Under the pieces are notes generated by a model, which was not told where the DNA came from, did not search any database, and saw only the letters and a list, made by a program, of their open reading frames with translations. From contig JASWJB010000365.1 of assembly GCA_032433595.1 (NCBI GenBank), positions 1-39,514 of the forward strand: a stretch of 39,514 nt of DNA, given 5' to 3'. Within the stretch, counting starts at the first letter, position 1; every line of letters starts with the position of its first letter. Position numbers and translations under genes: made by a program. The stretch is from Conoideocrella luteorostrata. Its lineage: Eukaryota > Ascomycota > Sordariomycetes > Hypocreales > Clavicipitaceae. Positions 10,454 through 21,924 of the stretch are shown in pieces.

Positions 10454-13130
10454 TCAATCGAGGACAATGACGTTTTCTGGTTGGCGGGATCGAGGACGAC
10501 GGTCGCGCGTGTTGTTTTGGTAGTGGTCATCACTGGCTGGTCGTTTGGCATGCATCCGATAAGAACTTTGATGAATTGGCCTCTCTGCCTGCAGAGAGCT
10601 TGATCTGTTGCGTGTGTGAGTGTCCGCTAAAGATGTTTTGAAATGCATCTAGGCATAACTTACTCTTGCTTGATTGGCCGCCTATGGATCAATTGCTGCT
10701 GCCCTGGCGTATGTTGACGTCCGGCATCTAGACCATTCAGCGGTGGACCGTAAGCTCCTGGATGGGAAAACACGACAGGCCGTTGGGAGTGTGGCGGCGG
10801 AGCGTGATATCTTGCTGGATACTGCATGGGACCCGACCTGGAAAGCGGAATTACTTCAACACTAGCATTGCCGCAACCATCACGGAGTATCCTGGACCCT
10901 TCACCTGAAGATACCATCCTGTATGATTGAGTGGCCGTGAATGGCTCCTGCTCTAATTCAGCCACCGAACCATCAGTGTGTAGCGATCTCCTTTGTTCTT
11001 GGGCCGAGGCAACCCTCTCATAAAATCCTCCCCGATCCTCCATAAGGATTGGATTAGAGCGTGTCCCTGGTCGTGATGCATTCACTACAATCCTATTGGC
11101 TCTGGGAACAGTGGATGGGACCAGTTGTTCATCTGGCCGGGCCCAGCCGTGGGCGGAGGGGCCTGCGTGGTCAGAGTTGCCACGAGAACTTGGGTTTCCC
11201 GTATGGTCAGGGAATACGTAGAAAGGGGCGGCTTCAATTGTAAAATCGCAGGGCTGCAATCGTTGAAACGCGTGGTCGCTGATTACTTGCCGACTCCCTT
11301 GGTCAGGAGCGTCCCGTGAGAGGTCATCCGTTGGAGATAGGCTCCGAAACTGATGGAACAGCTCCTGAGTGCGAGAAGTCAAGTGGTCCATAGGGTCATG
11401 CTGCCTTGAAGGCACAGGTCTCACAAAGGCTGGCTTCATGGTCTCCGAAGATATTGGTTCAATAGAAGGCACAAGCACATCCCGCAAGCGGTGAGAGATT
11501 GGAGACATTATTCCCGACGAAAGGCCATTCGTCTGGTGCTCATAAGCCAAAGGATTCAAGTTGTTACGAGGAAGCCGCGATTCAGTAATATGATTGGAGA
11601 ATGGTGGAGGGGTGTTGACTAGATGACGGTGTGTTGGTGAGTCCCTTATACCATGACCAGCACTCACCTGAAACCTAGCGGGACGAGCAGGTTGCTCGAA
11701 TGGATCATCACTGTAAACCGTAGATGGCTGATGGCCATCACCATGCTCTGGATGGATTTGCGGGCGCGAAGGGTCATATTCGCCAGTATCTCTCGCAAAA
11801 AAGCCGGAGGCATGGGTGTCTTGGTCTCGATTACGCCGGATCGCCTCTTGCCAAGCGCGATATCTCTTAAAACCACGCTGATTATTTCGGCCAGTTTTGG
11901 AACCAAAATCCGCGGATTTCACAAGGTCCATTCCTTTGGCTTGTCCTAAGCTCCGAGGCAGCCTTGGGGTTGCTCCTAGTAGCTGACCACGTTCTACAAT
12001 GGTGATTTGTGAGACTGGAACTGGTCGTGGGATAATAGGCACGGATGCTGATAAATCCAAATCTTCAGTAGACGAGTCATCTGTGATGTCTTCGTCGGAC
12101 TCATCATCCTCAGAGTCTGAGATGATAACCACTTCACGAAGGATTTCATCCAACTGGTCTCGACCAGTTTCTTCATCTCCTCGCCACTTGACGATGATGT
12201 CGAGGCATAGCTCTTCCACAGCTTTTCGGGCCCGTTGCCATCCTGCTTCTTTCAGTAGTTTGTCATACGTCGTGTGGTCATGTCGAATATGAGCAAGGAC
12301 TGCTAATTGAACTCGGCGAGCAAGAGGTATATCATCAGAAAATCCAACGGGCTGTTCTGCTTTTCCATTTTCGCGCTGGGATGTGTTACGGTTCGTCAAA
12401 GAATGCTAAAAAATATCATGATTGAGGATACTTACCCGTGTAAAGGCGTGGTCAATGATTATCTGGCGGTCAGTATTGGGTATGCGAGGAAACAGATCAC
12501 GAAGCGCCGCATCTGCCTGGGCATGATACTCCGCCTGGGACTCGGGAATCGACTCTGGTTTCCCATCCGGCGTCACCGCGCCTGATTGCGGTAGATCCGC
12601 TATGCCCTCTTTTGCCTCCTCAACTATGGTTTGTCTGACATGGTGACCTAACCTGTTGACCTGTTGGGAGAGACCGTCGGCAGCAAGCTGACGAAAGTCA
12701 GCGTTTCTTCACAGAATATGAGATATGTGACTAAGAGCCCATACCGATACTATAAATATCATAGCATCTTTCTCGCGGGAAAGTTCTTTGCATGCGGATG
12801 TTAATTCTGGGTTGCCGATAGGGACAAACTCGAAGCCCGGGGGCGGTGTCTTTTGGCGAGTGATCTGTCATAGATGAGTTTTATGCCAGGGAAACGGACA
12901 CAACTTTGTTTGCTTATTTCTACCTGGACCTCAAGTTTCTTCTTCTTGTCTTTGTTCGCAACAAATTCGAAATATGTATGATGTGTGGACCTTGGGATGG
13001 CTGGCTTTGCCACTAGACCTTCGGGAGCGGGTGCTAGGGGGTCAAACTGAGCTCTCCGGGCTCGTTTATGCCTCTCCTTTGACCCGCTCGCTCCAGCAGG
13101 AAGGAGGATTTTTCGCTTTTCCCTCCCCAT
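10454..13130 (-). CDS. DUF2293 domain-containing protein
   Basis: This is a conserved fungal protein of unknown function. The model has five exons: 13130-12924, 12864-12745, 12687-12436, 12375-10664 and 10604-10454. The introns are 59, 57, 60 and 59 bp, and the product is 813 residues. Exon 1 encodes a basic N terminus and HHTYFEFVANKDKKKKLE. Exon 2 has PPPGFEFVPIGNPELT. The DUF2293 core spans the exon 3/4 junction, about residues 170-255 (LRDLFPRIPNTDR, LARRVQLAVLAHIRH, DIIVKWRGDEETGRDQLDE). An acidic patch follows, preceded by VVIIS at about 274-279. The rest is low-complexity and Pro/Arg-rich, probably disordered. Without the last intron the protein would end at IKQE (10660). With it, the frame continues to PENVIVLD. 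The last exon is the least certain part. Confidence 0.85.
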
Positions 13131-16100
13131 GGCTTAACAGACTATTTGCAAGCTTACCATGATGAAGTATGATAAGAGGATCCACAGCAAACAAGAGTAA
13201 AATGGACACTATCTTCAGGGGTGGTGAACCGTGCCGTTTGGACCCTTCTAGATTGGAATGGGAATCTTGACAAGATCAGTGGATTCGCTGGATACGCAAA
13301 GTAGGCGAGAGGAAAAGCCGGAGAGGTTTGAAGGGCGGGCGTTCGACGCAGCTTCAGCTCAGGAGCCGTATCAGGTAGCAGGTCCCTCAAAAGGATCAGA
13401 TTTACTGTGCAGACGCAAATAAGTCAACACCGCACAACGATGACGCTGCAGAAGGGAAAGAGCGAGACGTTGACGGCGAGGGCTAGACACCAGAGATTGA
13501 CTGGCAAAATGCCAGTTGAAGATGTAAAGGACAAGCGGCACCGATATAAACTGGCGGTCTTCAGTTTCGGGTACCGATGCGATGCCTGGCCGCATTACCT
13601 AATCAAATATGATTGGCTCAGAAGACCTCAATGGTGCCGTGCATGAAGCAGACGAGGAGGGCGCTTTCGCAACCATCACGTGGAGCAGCATAGGTCGTCG
13701 GCCAGGGTATTGGCTATCCAAACCGGTGCCCAATTGACTGATGTCGATTTACAAGATGTACTGCTGGTTTAGAGTACAACTAGGTGGCTTGCAGTGATTT
13801 TTTCTGTTCTTGACGACAATGATTTTGGTGGGGCATTTGGAAACTAGTGACTATACGGATCGACGAAAAAATAGAAGTGGACGGGGGGAATTGAAATGCC
13901 GTGCATCGGACGGCAGATCCTCCTGGCTTAAGTACGTGGCTACAGTGATGAAGGCACGGAGGTGTGTATCGCTCTTCCCGATTATATCATAGATATGTTA
14001 TAAGCAGCATGGCACGAGATGAGACCAGCCCTAGGCAAATTTATGCGTAACGACGGCTTTACGACCATAAATCTTAAGTCAACGATTCTACCTTACATAG
14101 CTTAACTTTGGCTGAGGCAGTTAATTCTGAGCATGCCTTGTTAGCATGCGCCTAACTTGATCGTTTGCTTCTGACATTTGCGCAAGCAGCTTATGTGCGT
14201 GGTTTTGGGATTGATTGATGGACAATGTAGGATTCACGATACGGCAGGCATGACCAAGGGAGGGAAACCATCCAAGTTTTCGCCTGAGAATACTGCATCC
14301 TACCATGCTTTTTCCCTCATCTGAATGTGTGTGAAGTCCTGCACCCTCTCTTGCACGTGATAACTACCTGAACAGATAAGATAATCCAACGCTCTAGGAA
14401 TGGACGCTTTTGCTCCCCCCAAAAAAAGGGTACATGGGTGTGCATCGAGCAGTGACGGTCGCATGACGTTCGAGTGAGCTTGGACTTTATGCCAGGCCTG
14501 AGAGGACACGCATCAATTATCACGCAAGCGCCTGATTATATCACCGTAGGAATGAGGGTTAACAGGCGTGAACAACAGTTGAGCTGTGATGAAAACATCA
14601 GTTGCGGCTGTATTGTGTTTCAGATTCAATTATAATTTGCCAATGAACAGTCGTGGTTCGGTGCCTCGTACACAGCATGAGTTTAGAAAGAGGCAGCTAG
14701 CTGGATACCCGCCCTCAAAAGGTTTACGAGGGTTGGAGGGGCAAATATTGTAACCAAAGCGGACCAAGTCTTGACGAAGCACACGCTACATGATGATCTT
14801 TGTGGCGGAGATTGTTGTGTGGGTGAATTGCCAGGTTTCACGACGCATGGAGAGCGGAGTACGGAGAACATGCACTGCCACAAAAACGCCACCAAAACAA
14901 GATGATGTCTAACTTCTGGCAAAGTGGCAAAAGAGCAGATTCAGTGCAGCACGTGATATATCACATGAGTACACCAATAGCCACAGACCTAAGAATAAAC
15001 CCAGGTGGGGCGAATGCGAGTTGAAGCAATTGCGAGGCAAGGGATGTGGGATAGATGTGGGATACGGAATCGTACAGCCACGCTCCGTTAGGCGTTAGTG
15101 TGCCTTGAATGGTAGGTTCCGGTGCCCAGGCTGGTGCTTCTGACAACACATTTGGATTCCAGACAATCAGCGTTTGCCCACGCACTGCCGCTCGGGTTGT
15201 TCGGAAACCCGAATGGTGCCTGTCTGCTTATTTCCGACTGTCTTTGCTCTGACCGTGAACAGTGCCTACACAGTAATATTGCCCTTCCGACGGCCAGCCC
15301 TGTTATTACGGCAATTCCGACCAAGCCCGTGTCAGAACGTCTTCAAAGCACGTCCAGAATAGAGCGGTACAATCTATTGTTAAGTAAGAAATTCACAACT
15401 TGCAAAGGAAATAAACAGTACGTGACGAGCGGTGTCCAAGCAATAATCAATTGCAACCAAAGGTCGGGTCCGAGCAAAAAGTCGTCGTGGCTCTATCTTC
15501 AAGATTCGTCAGCCTTACTACTTGAATCACAGCTGGCCCACCAGGACTGGTCAAAATCTGACGAGATTCTGCAATGGCTACTGGCTATTACTGAGGGAAC
15601 GGGCCTGTTGGTCGGTCGGATTGGTTATCGGCGCCGTTGGTCTTATTTGAATCCTGGGAAGGGCCTGCAGCTAGTCACGAAACAGGTAGCCGGCGTCGTC
15701 ATCCCATCAAGTCCGCGGCGTGGTCGAACGGCCAGCGAGTCCCGAAAGGGGGATTATTGAACGGGTTGCAGGAGCGAGACGCTGAGTAGATTGCATGAGT
15801 GCGAAGCTCGCATCGGCTTCAGCCCCAGTGGCCGAGCAGGTTTCTTGGCTGCGAGAAATGCGTGGGAAGTGACTTCCAAGTGGGGCGCTTCTCTAACGGC
15901 GGCCGGAACGATCCAATCACAAGTACATATCGCCGAGGCATTGCCTTCCCAGAGCGACAAAGAGCTGACGCGTCCACTGCCCCCTCCCCCTCCTTGATCC
16001 CTGCTGGCTCACGCCAGGCCTGCCAGACTCCGCCAGGAGCCCCGGCGCATGTACCCAGGCCGGGTCGGGATTGTCCCAGACAGTCTGGGAAGACTCCGTC

Positions 16101-16383
16101 AACAAGGCATCCGTTCCATTCATAGCCATACTTGGCCCCCTTTCTGCCTGAATCTCATCTTTTTGTTCTTACTCCCACACTTCTTCAACATACGTCGAAT
16201 CTTCTAATAACTTCACCAGCGACACATCATCGTCGTCGAAAGCAACTGCATCATATCAATCGCCACCTCATCAATTACAACTTGCACCACGCGGCTTGAC
16301 ATCGGTTTTCTCTGATTGCTACCATCCAACGCCATCGAACCCGGCCGCTGTGCCTACATACTGAACAGTCTCAACATCACAAT
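13131..16383. other. Gene-poor 3.25-kb divergent intergenic region
   Basis: This separates the divergent DUF2293 and bZIP genes. The largest open frame (15122-15760) starts at GTG and has no recognisable family. From about 16140 the sequence becomes pyrimidine-rich with no ATG before the bZIP start, consistent with a 5' leader. A GC-rich patch at about 15960-16095 holds a 17-bp palindrome. No tRNA or transposon was recognised. Confidence 0.6.
16074..16090. promoter_or_regulatory. 17-bp perfect palindrome upstream of the bZIP gene
   Basis: The sequence TCCCAGACAGTCTGGGA has two perfect 8-base arms around a single central base. It lies about 294 bp before the bZIP start codon in a GC-rich patch. 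The symmetry fits a binding site for a dimeric transcription factor. The binding factor is unknown. Confidence 0.45.
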
Positions 16384-18157
16384 ATGTCGAATTCCGGCGA
16401 GAATCACGTCGATTTCGACGCTCTTCTTAATTTCCCACCCGAAGATTACAGCAATGCCTTTAATTCGCCTTCGTTGTCACCGTCACCGAGCTCAAAACCT
16501 ACGTTTGCGAGCCCCGTGACCGCTGCAGTGACAACCCCGACCATGCCGACCTCGTCTCACTCGATGACAGGCCCTAGCCATAACTATGGCATGTATCCTC
16601 AACAGACTGGTTTTGTCCCAGGTGCTATTGCACACACCATGGCTGTCAACCAGACCCACGATGCCGGCTACCAGGCTTTTAACAGTTTTGAGTACATATC
16701 CGGTTTGAGTCCAGGCGATGATACCTTCAACTTCAATGCCTCGCCTTCCCAGGGAACGATGGACTTGGAACTCGACTCCCAAGCGGACTCCCAGCAGCTC
16801 TTCCCCACTGTCAACCCTAGCAACATTGAACATGACACCTCGTCCATGTCGTCCCAAACTAGTAGCGTTGGACGCCTTTGGCCCGGTGCTCATTCTCAAG
16901 CTGCCCTGGCAAAGGCCCAAGCTCAGCAGCGACAGCAACAGCAACAACAACAGCAACAGCAATTCATTCAACAGCAGCAACAACAGGCTCAGCGACAAAA
17001 TTCCCAGAAGCCTCGTGGCAAGGCTCCTCAGCCCACGGATCCCATTGTCGAGCAGAAAATCACCCAGCTTCTTAATTCGATGCGGGCCAAGCCTGCTGGT
17101 GCCGAGCCTGAATCTGAGTCCTCTCAAAACAACCTTGTGAGGTCAAAGAAGGACGAAGAGGAGATGGATGAAGACGAGCGCCTGCTTGCTAGCGAAGAAG
17201 GCAAGAAACTTAGCAGCAAAGAGCGACGACAGCTCCGAAACAAGGTCTCCGCCCGTGCTTTCCGATCTCGCAGAAAGGGTAAGTTTTTCATTCTGCTCAC
17301 ATTACTTCAGAAACAACTTTTACTAACAATACCTAGAATACATCACTCAGCTTGAGGCCGAAATTGCCACCAAAGTTAACGAGAACGGTGACTTGAGATC
17401 GCAAAACCGTGCTCTCCTGGATGAGAATAAGCGCCTGTCGGATCTTACCCGCATGCTTCTCTCCTCCCCATCATTTTCCAACTTCCTCGACAACCTCAGC
17501 ACCAACCCAACTGGTCTTCCCCAATCCTCCCCTATCAAAGTTGAGCCAACTCAGCAGCAGGATCAGAACCAAATCCCCAAGGACGTCAACCCTTACAATG
17601 GTCAGTTCTCGTCGCAGCAGCAAATTGGAATGGCCATGATCCCTGAGTCTGCTATGGACTTCTCTCTTCTCACCCTGGACAACTCTGCCTACAACTTCCA
17701 GCCTCAGGTGTTTGTTGTCGACACCCCTGAGATGCCCAACGCTATTGATACTTCAGTTCTCTCCGGCAAAACATCCAACATCGTGGAGGAATCTTTCGGT
17801 TCCGACGAGGAGAAGGTTGAAGCGCCTGTGATTGAGCGACCTGTTGAGACCAAGGCAGCTGAGCCTGCCCGTGCAGCGCCCGTTGACGAAGAGTTTGAGG
17901 CCGACCCCGAATTCGCCCTCTTCCACTCTGAGCCTGCAACCACAGCTGATACTCCCAATGAATTAGACACCGAGAGTCTCTCGGGTGTTGACATCTTTGG
18001 TGGCATCGAGTCTGAGAAGTTTCTCGCTCGCTATGAACTTATTGATGCCACTGAAGAAGAAGCCTCGGCCGCTTTCGCTATGGCCCGCGTGCAAAGGATC
18101 AGTGCTGGTATTGACTCTGTTGTGTCAAGGTTAGAGCTCCTGACTATGGATCTGTAG
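16384..18157 (+). CDS. bZIP transcription factor
   Basis: This is a nuclear sequence-specific regulator with a basic-leucine-zipper domain. The model has two exons, 16384-17278 and 17337-18157, around a 58-bp intron (GTAAGT...CCTAG, branch CTAAC) that splits the bZIP itself, giving 571 residues. The basic region is about residues 278-298 (KERRQLRNKVSARAFRSRRK). The zipper follows from Glu299 with Leu304, Lys311, Leu318, Leu325 and Leu332 at heptad spacing. The N-terminal half is Ser/Pro/Asn-rich, with a Gln-rich tract at about 180-202. The C-terminal half has acidic patches that could activate transcription. Stopping at the first-exon frame would truncate the zipper. The NKVSARAFRSRRK pattern places it in a family conserved in filamentous ascomycetes, but I cannot assign an ortholog name. 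Confidence 0.93.
16922..16987 (+). repeat. CAG/CAA trinucleotide tract (poly-Gln) in the bZIP gene
   Basis: Mixed CAG and CAA codons encode two glutamine runs split by FI, about residues 181-201. Mixed codons make the tract less slippage-prone than a pure CAG run. It is a plausible activation or interaction segment and a likely site of length variation between strains. Confidence 0.85.
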
Positions 18158-19205
18158 ACGGATCTTTCACGACAAGTAACAATCAGGCATGTCACCGCGA
18201 CTGGAATTATTATTCTTACGATCTTCTTTGTGTACATCGGGTGATATTTTGGCGACTTCTACGGCGTATGGGAAAATCACGGATTATCAGGTCAACAGGG
18301 ACTGGACAAAGGGGGATATTTCTTTTTGAATTCTAGCGAACAATGTGTTACATTTTAGCACTCTGTATAGATAAACGGGCGAGAGCCGGGCTTCACGCCA
18401 CTCGATACTCAAATCAAATAAAACCAGTTAAACTCAACTTTCACTCTACTGCTTTAAGTGACTAATTCACAATCTTTTACCCCCTGCTCGCCCAGCGTGA
18501 AGTTCAGATATGTGTACGGGAGTATAGTGTGTGATTTTGTTGACAGGCGTTTGATGCACTGCATTGCAGCCCTGAGCCATCCAGATATATGTACCCCATA
18601 GATTCGACGGAAAATAGAGAATAGGTACAGAGTGTCTCATGCAGAATACGGAGCCTCATGGAACATTTCTGTTACCGATCTGCCGATCCGTTACGCAATG
18701 ACGTCGAGGCGTGGGATCTTGTGTGCACGTGTGATAAATTAAGTCCGGCGCCAGGTCATTCGTGGTTTAAAACGTGTCCGGGTCAGAACTTTCCGCCGCA
18801 AGACATACTCCCCGATAGCTGATGTTTTTTTGGCTTGTATGTAATGAATGATCAGAGAACAACAGATTGCAGAGTTTAAAAGTAGACGAAACTATAAAAC
18901 TTTGTTATGATTACCTGCGTTCTAGTGATGTCTGTCCACAACCACCGTTAGACTGAGTTGCCTTTGGGGATGACGAAATATGGGGGAAAATAAGGAAGGG
19001 TAAAATAAGATAAATGATTAATTTAATTAGAGTTTTTTTTTTTTTTTGATACTAAAACCGTGTCCTGCTTGCTTTGTAGTCGGATGTCTTGTCTCTTCAT
19101 TATGAATGCATAACGCAACTAGCTGTTTTGTACTTGTTACGAACCTGATATTTCGAAATAATTGCTCAATGCTGATCCACCGTGCCTCTATGTTGTACAT
19201 TATTA
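18158..19205. other. Convergent 3' intergenic region, bZIP/HET gene
   Basis: This is about 1.05 kb between converging stop codons. An AATAAA lies at 18417-18422, about 260 bases after the bZIP stop, and a long T run lies at about 19033-19047. I see no gene in it. Confidence 0.6.
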
Positions 19206-21299
19206 TCAATAAACAGAGAATTCCTGTGGCCTAATACCGGCAAGGGAATGCGCCTCGCCGTTCATAAGTCCGTGGACGTAGCATTCCCCTACCAATTTCC
19301 ACTTCTCATTACCAGCACGACTGTTGGAGTTGGGGGTGCCGTCATCCACAGTGCCTTGTTTTATATCACCGCTGTGGGAATCGACGCCCATCTCGCCAGT
19401 CGACCCTTTGCCGTCCCTATCGCCATCATCGCTCCTCCGCAGCACAAAAGGCGTTCGACCACCGTCCAGCACGGCGACGACATCGCCGTCCTCCATCGAA
19501 TCGGGGCCTATAAGGAAGTATCCGCCTTCGGTGACGCCAAATCTCCTATATCTCGTCACAAGGGTTGCTTCGTGGCTCCATTTAAAAGGATCTCCTGTCC
19601 TAGCATGCTCCAGCAACTGCGGAGATATATTTTCTCTCGCTACGCCGGATTTAGCTAGATAGCTTGCTCCGTTGGCGAGCCATTCCTTTGAGGGGATGTC
19701 TTGGTAGGCGCGGGAGCGGTCGCCGCCGACGCAGGCGTTTGAGAGGGTTTGGACGAGGGCAAAGAAGGCGGATGATTCGTAGGCGGGCAAAGTATTTCTG
19801 CTGCTTCCGCCAGCGGTGGTGTTTATAAAAGGCGTGTATTTTTCATCGAGACTAAACAGAGTATACCCGCACACATCTCTCCAGAGTGCTTCGACGGGTG
19901 AGACCCTCCACCTTGCCTGCCGGAACTGAAATGCCTTCCCGAAAAAGACAGACGACCGTCGACGTATAACGTCGATCTTCACCCCACGAATATGAAGAAC
20001 GAGATTATCCTCATCAATGGTAAGTTGTGGTGCTGACCCCCTCGCCGCATCATGCGGCGTAACAGGCGCACCGATCATGTGGACCGGGAGCACTCTCCAG
20101 TCAGGCACCCAACTTGGAAGCTCCAGAGGAAACTCCCCTAGCGGCGGTTTCCTCTGATCCGAAACAACATTATGCGTGGCCGATAATAGAATAAGCGATG
20201 TTGCTCCTCTAAGTATACGGATGGCCACGTCGATATACACTTCAGCTAGCGGCCGGCTATAATCTGCGTTCAAGTCCTGCAGCGCCCAACTACCCTTTTG
20301 AATGGAGAAGTGACCCAGAAAAGCGTACACGTGGTCCCTCGGATCGCGCGCAAGTAGGTGCCGCGCCCGGTGCAGCTCGTAGACGAAGCTGCCGCGGTTG
20401 TGATTCTCGTCGTAGGTTTCCTTGGGCTCGACGAAGCGGTTGTAAAGGTAGCGGATGGAGGGGGTGCTGATGTGGAAGCGCATGCGGAGGAAGTGGTATT
20501 GCTGGTTAAGAACGCCTGCTACATGGGAAAGCTTCTCCCAGTCGAGTTCGGCGCTGCCCCAGAAGAGGCTGGCTGGCACGCCGGTTCCGATCTCTTGGAC
20601 GATCCATATTCGGCCGAACTACTCGATATCAGCCGATGCCCAGGTAAGGAGAACAGCGTACTTAAGATGTACGAATCGTAGACTCACCCAGGGAAGTCTC
20701 GTCAACCTCGCGAATGGCACCCACGGCTCCTGATTCTGCCGATACAGCTGCTCTGAGTGCGCAATCTTGAACTTCTTGTGAGCATCATCATCCCCAAATA
20801 CCCCATGGAGATGATCCACCATTCGTACCGCGTCGTTTCCCATCCCGTGATCATCCCGCCCTAGCCATACTAGAACTCGCACAGCACCTTTGTAGACCTC
20901 ATTCATAAGACGGACCTGACTGCTCCGCTCCTGAATATCATTTTGATTAATGCAAATCTGGTCGGCCCATAGCCGGCGCGGCTGTGAGGGCAGTCTCATC
21001 TGGCAAAGAGCATCGTATATGCTCCGCGTCAAGGGCAGAGGTTGTCCATCACAGAGGAGGGATTCTGTACGTCCGCCTGTACCCCATACGTAGGAGATGG
21101 TTTCGTAGGACGATGTGGCCTCGTTATTGAGGAAGGAGTCGAGACTTTTTATGGCCAGGCTACCGATGAGAGGGTCGGATTGGCTGGTGGATGGCTGGAG
21201 TGTGAGGATGCGAATGGAACGAATATTTGGGAGTGGAGGGTATTTGTAGATACTTGGGGGATCGGACGGGACACTCGTTTGTAATGAGCATGCCTCCAT
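19206..21299 (-). CDS. HET (heterokaryon incompatibility) domain protein
   Basis: HET-domain proteins (PF06985) mediate vegetative incompatibility and related cell-death responses in filamentous ascomycetes; most family members have no tested function. The model has two exons, 21299-20688 and 20618-19206, around a 69-bp intron (GTGAGT...GTAG), giving 674 residues. The three HET blocks are visible: YETISYVWG at 65-73, LWADQICINQND at 110-121 with VYKGAVRVLVWLG after it, and after the intron FGRIWIVQEIG from residue 205. Without splicing the protein would lose this third block. The C-terminal part contains RDPRDHVYAFLG and a later region typical of this architecture. It ends with a low-complexity Asp/Gly/Ser stretch and a short conserved-looking tail. 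No NACHT, WD40 or ankyrin repeats are attached. Downstream, on the same strand, lies the phosphatase-like gene's 3' end. Confidence 0.92.
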
Positions 21300-21924
21300 A
21301 GATCACAACACGTTCTGAGGCTTGTATCTGTGTTCTCACGAGAATTTCATGTGTACCGTCGATTCAAGTCAATAACAGGCACAGAGCAAATGAGATGGAA
21401 CATAACAAATCTGTCTTCTTGAAACATGTATCAGTTGTAAAGTGCAGAATTGATTAAGCTCGGCCAGACAGCCAATGCGACTTTTTGATCCTGGTTCCCT
21501 TCCCCACCCCCCACCCATGATGAGCATGACAGTATTGGCGGGCCGGTTCGCGTCTGGCATCAAAGCAGCGCACGATGTCGAGACTTCACATGTACTTGGC
21601 GCTTGTTATCGATGGTCCATTCACGAAATACCATTGGGCCCAGGGTTCAATTTCATTTCTAGCCGTAATTCGTGCCAACATGTCATGATAACCAATCCCA
21701 ATTCATGAGGCTAAGAAATGAATATTGTCAACACAAAAAGAACATGCTCTAATTGCGCAGCAATTATTTGTATATTATAACCTGTGACAAATATCCTTCA
21801 ACGCCGCCGTCCCAAGTACAGTCACCACAACTACATGGTAACGCTGAAAGACATGGTCATGAAAATCATAGTGCGCAGCGCACAATTCTAGGCGTTTGAA
21901 ATAGTTCTTTGCCAATTCGCAGCA
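21300..21924. other. Intergenic region between HET and phosphatase-like genes
   Basis: These 625 bp hold the HET promoter and the 3' end of the next gene, both on minus. The short open frames here have no recognisable content. Confidence 0.65.

Noticed and set aside
15122..15760. 212-codon open frame on plus
   Set aside because: It starts at GTG, has no recognisable domain, and its composition is not protein-like.
16492..17127. 211-codon antisense frame with a poly-Leu run
   Set aside because: It is the complement of the CAG/CAA tract of the bZIP gene.
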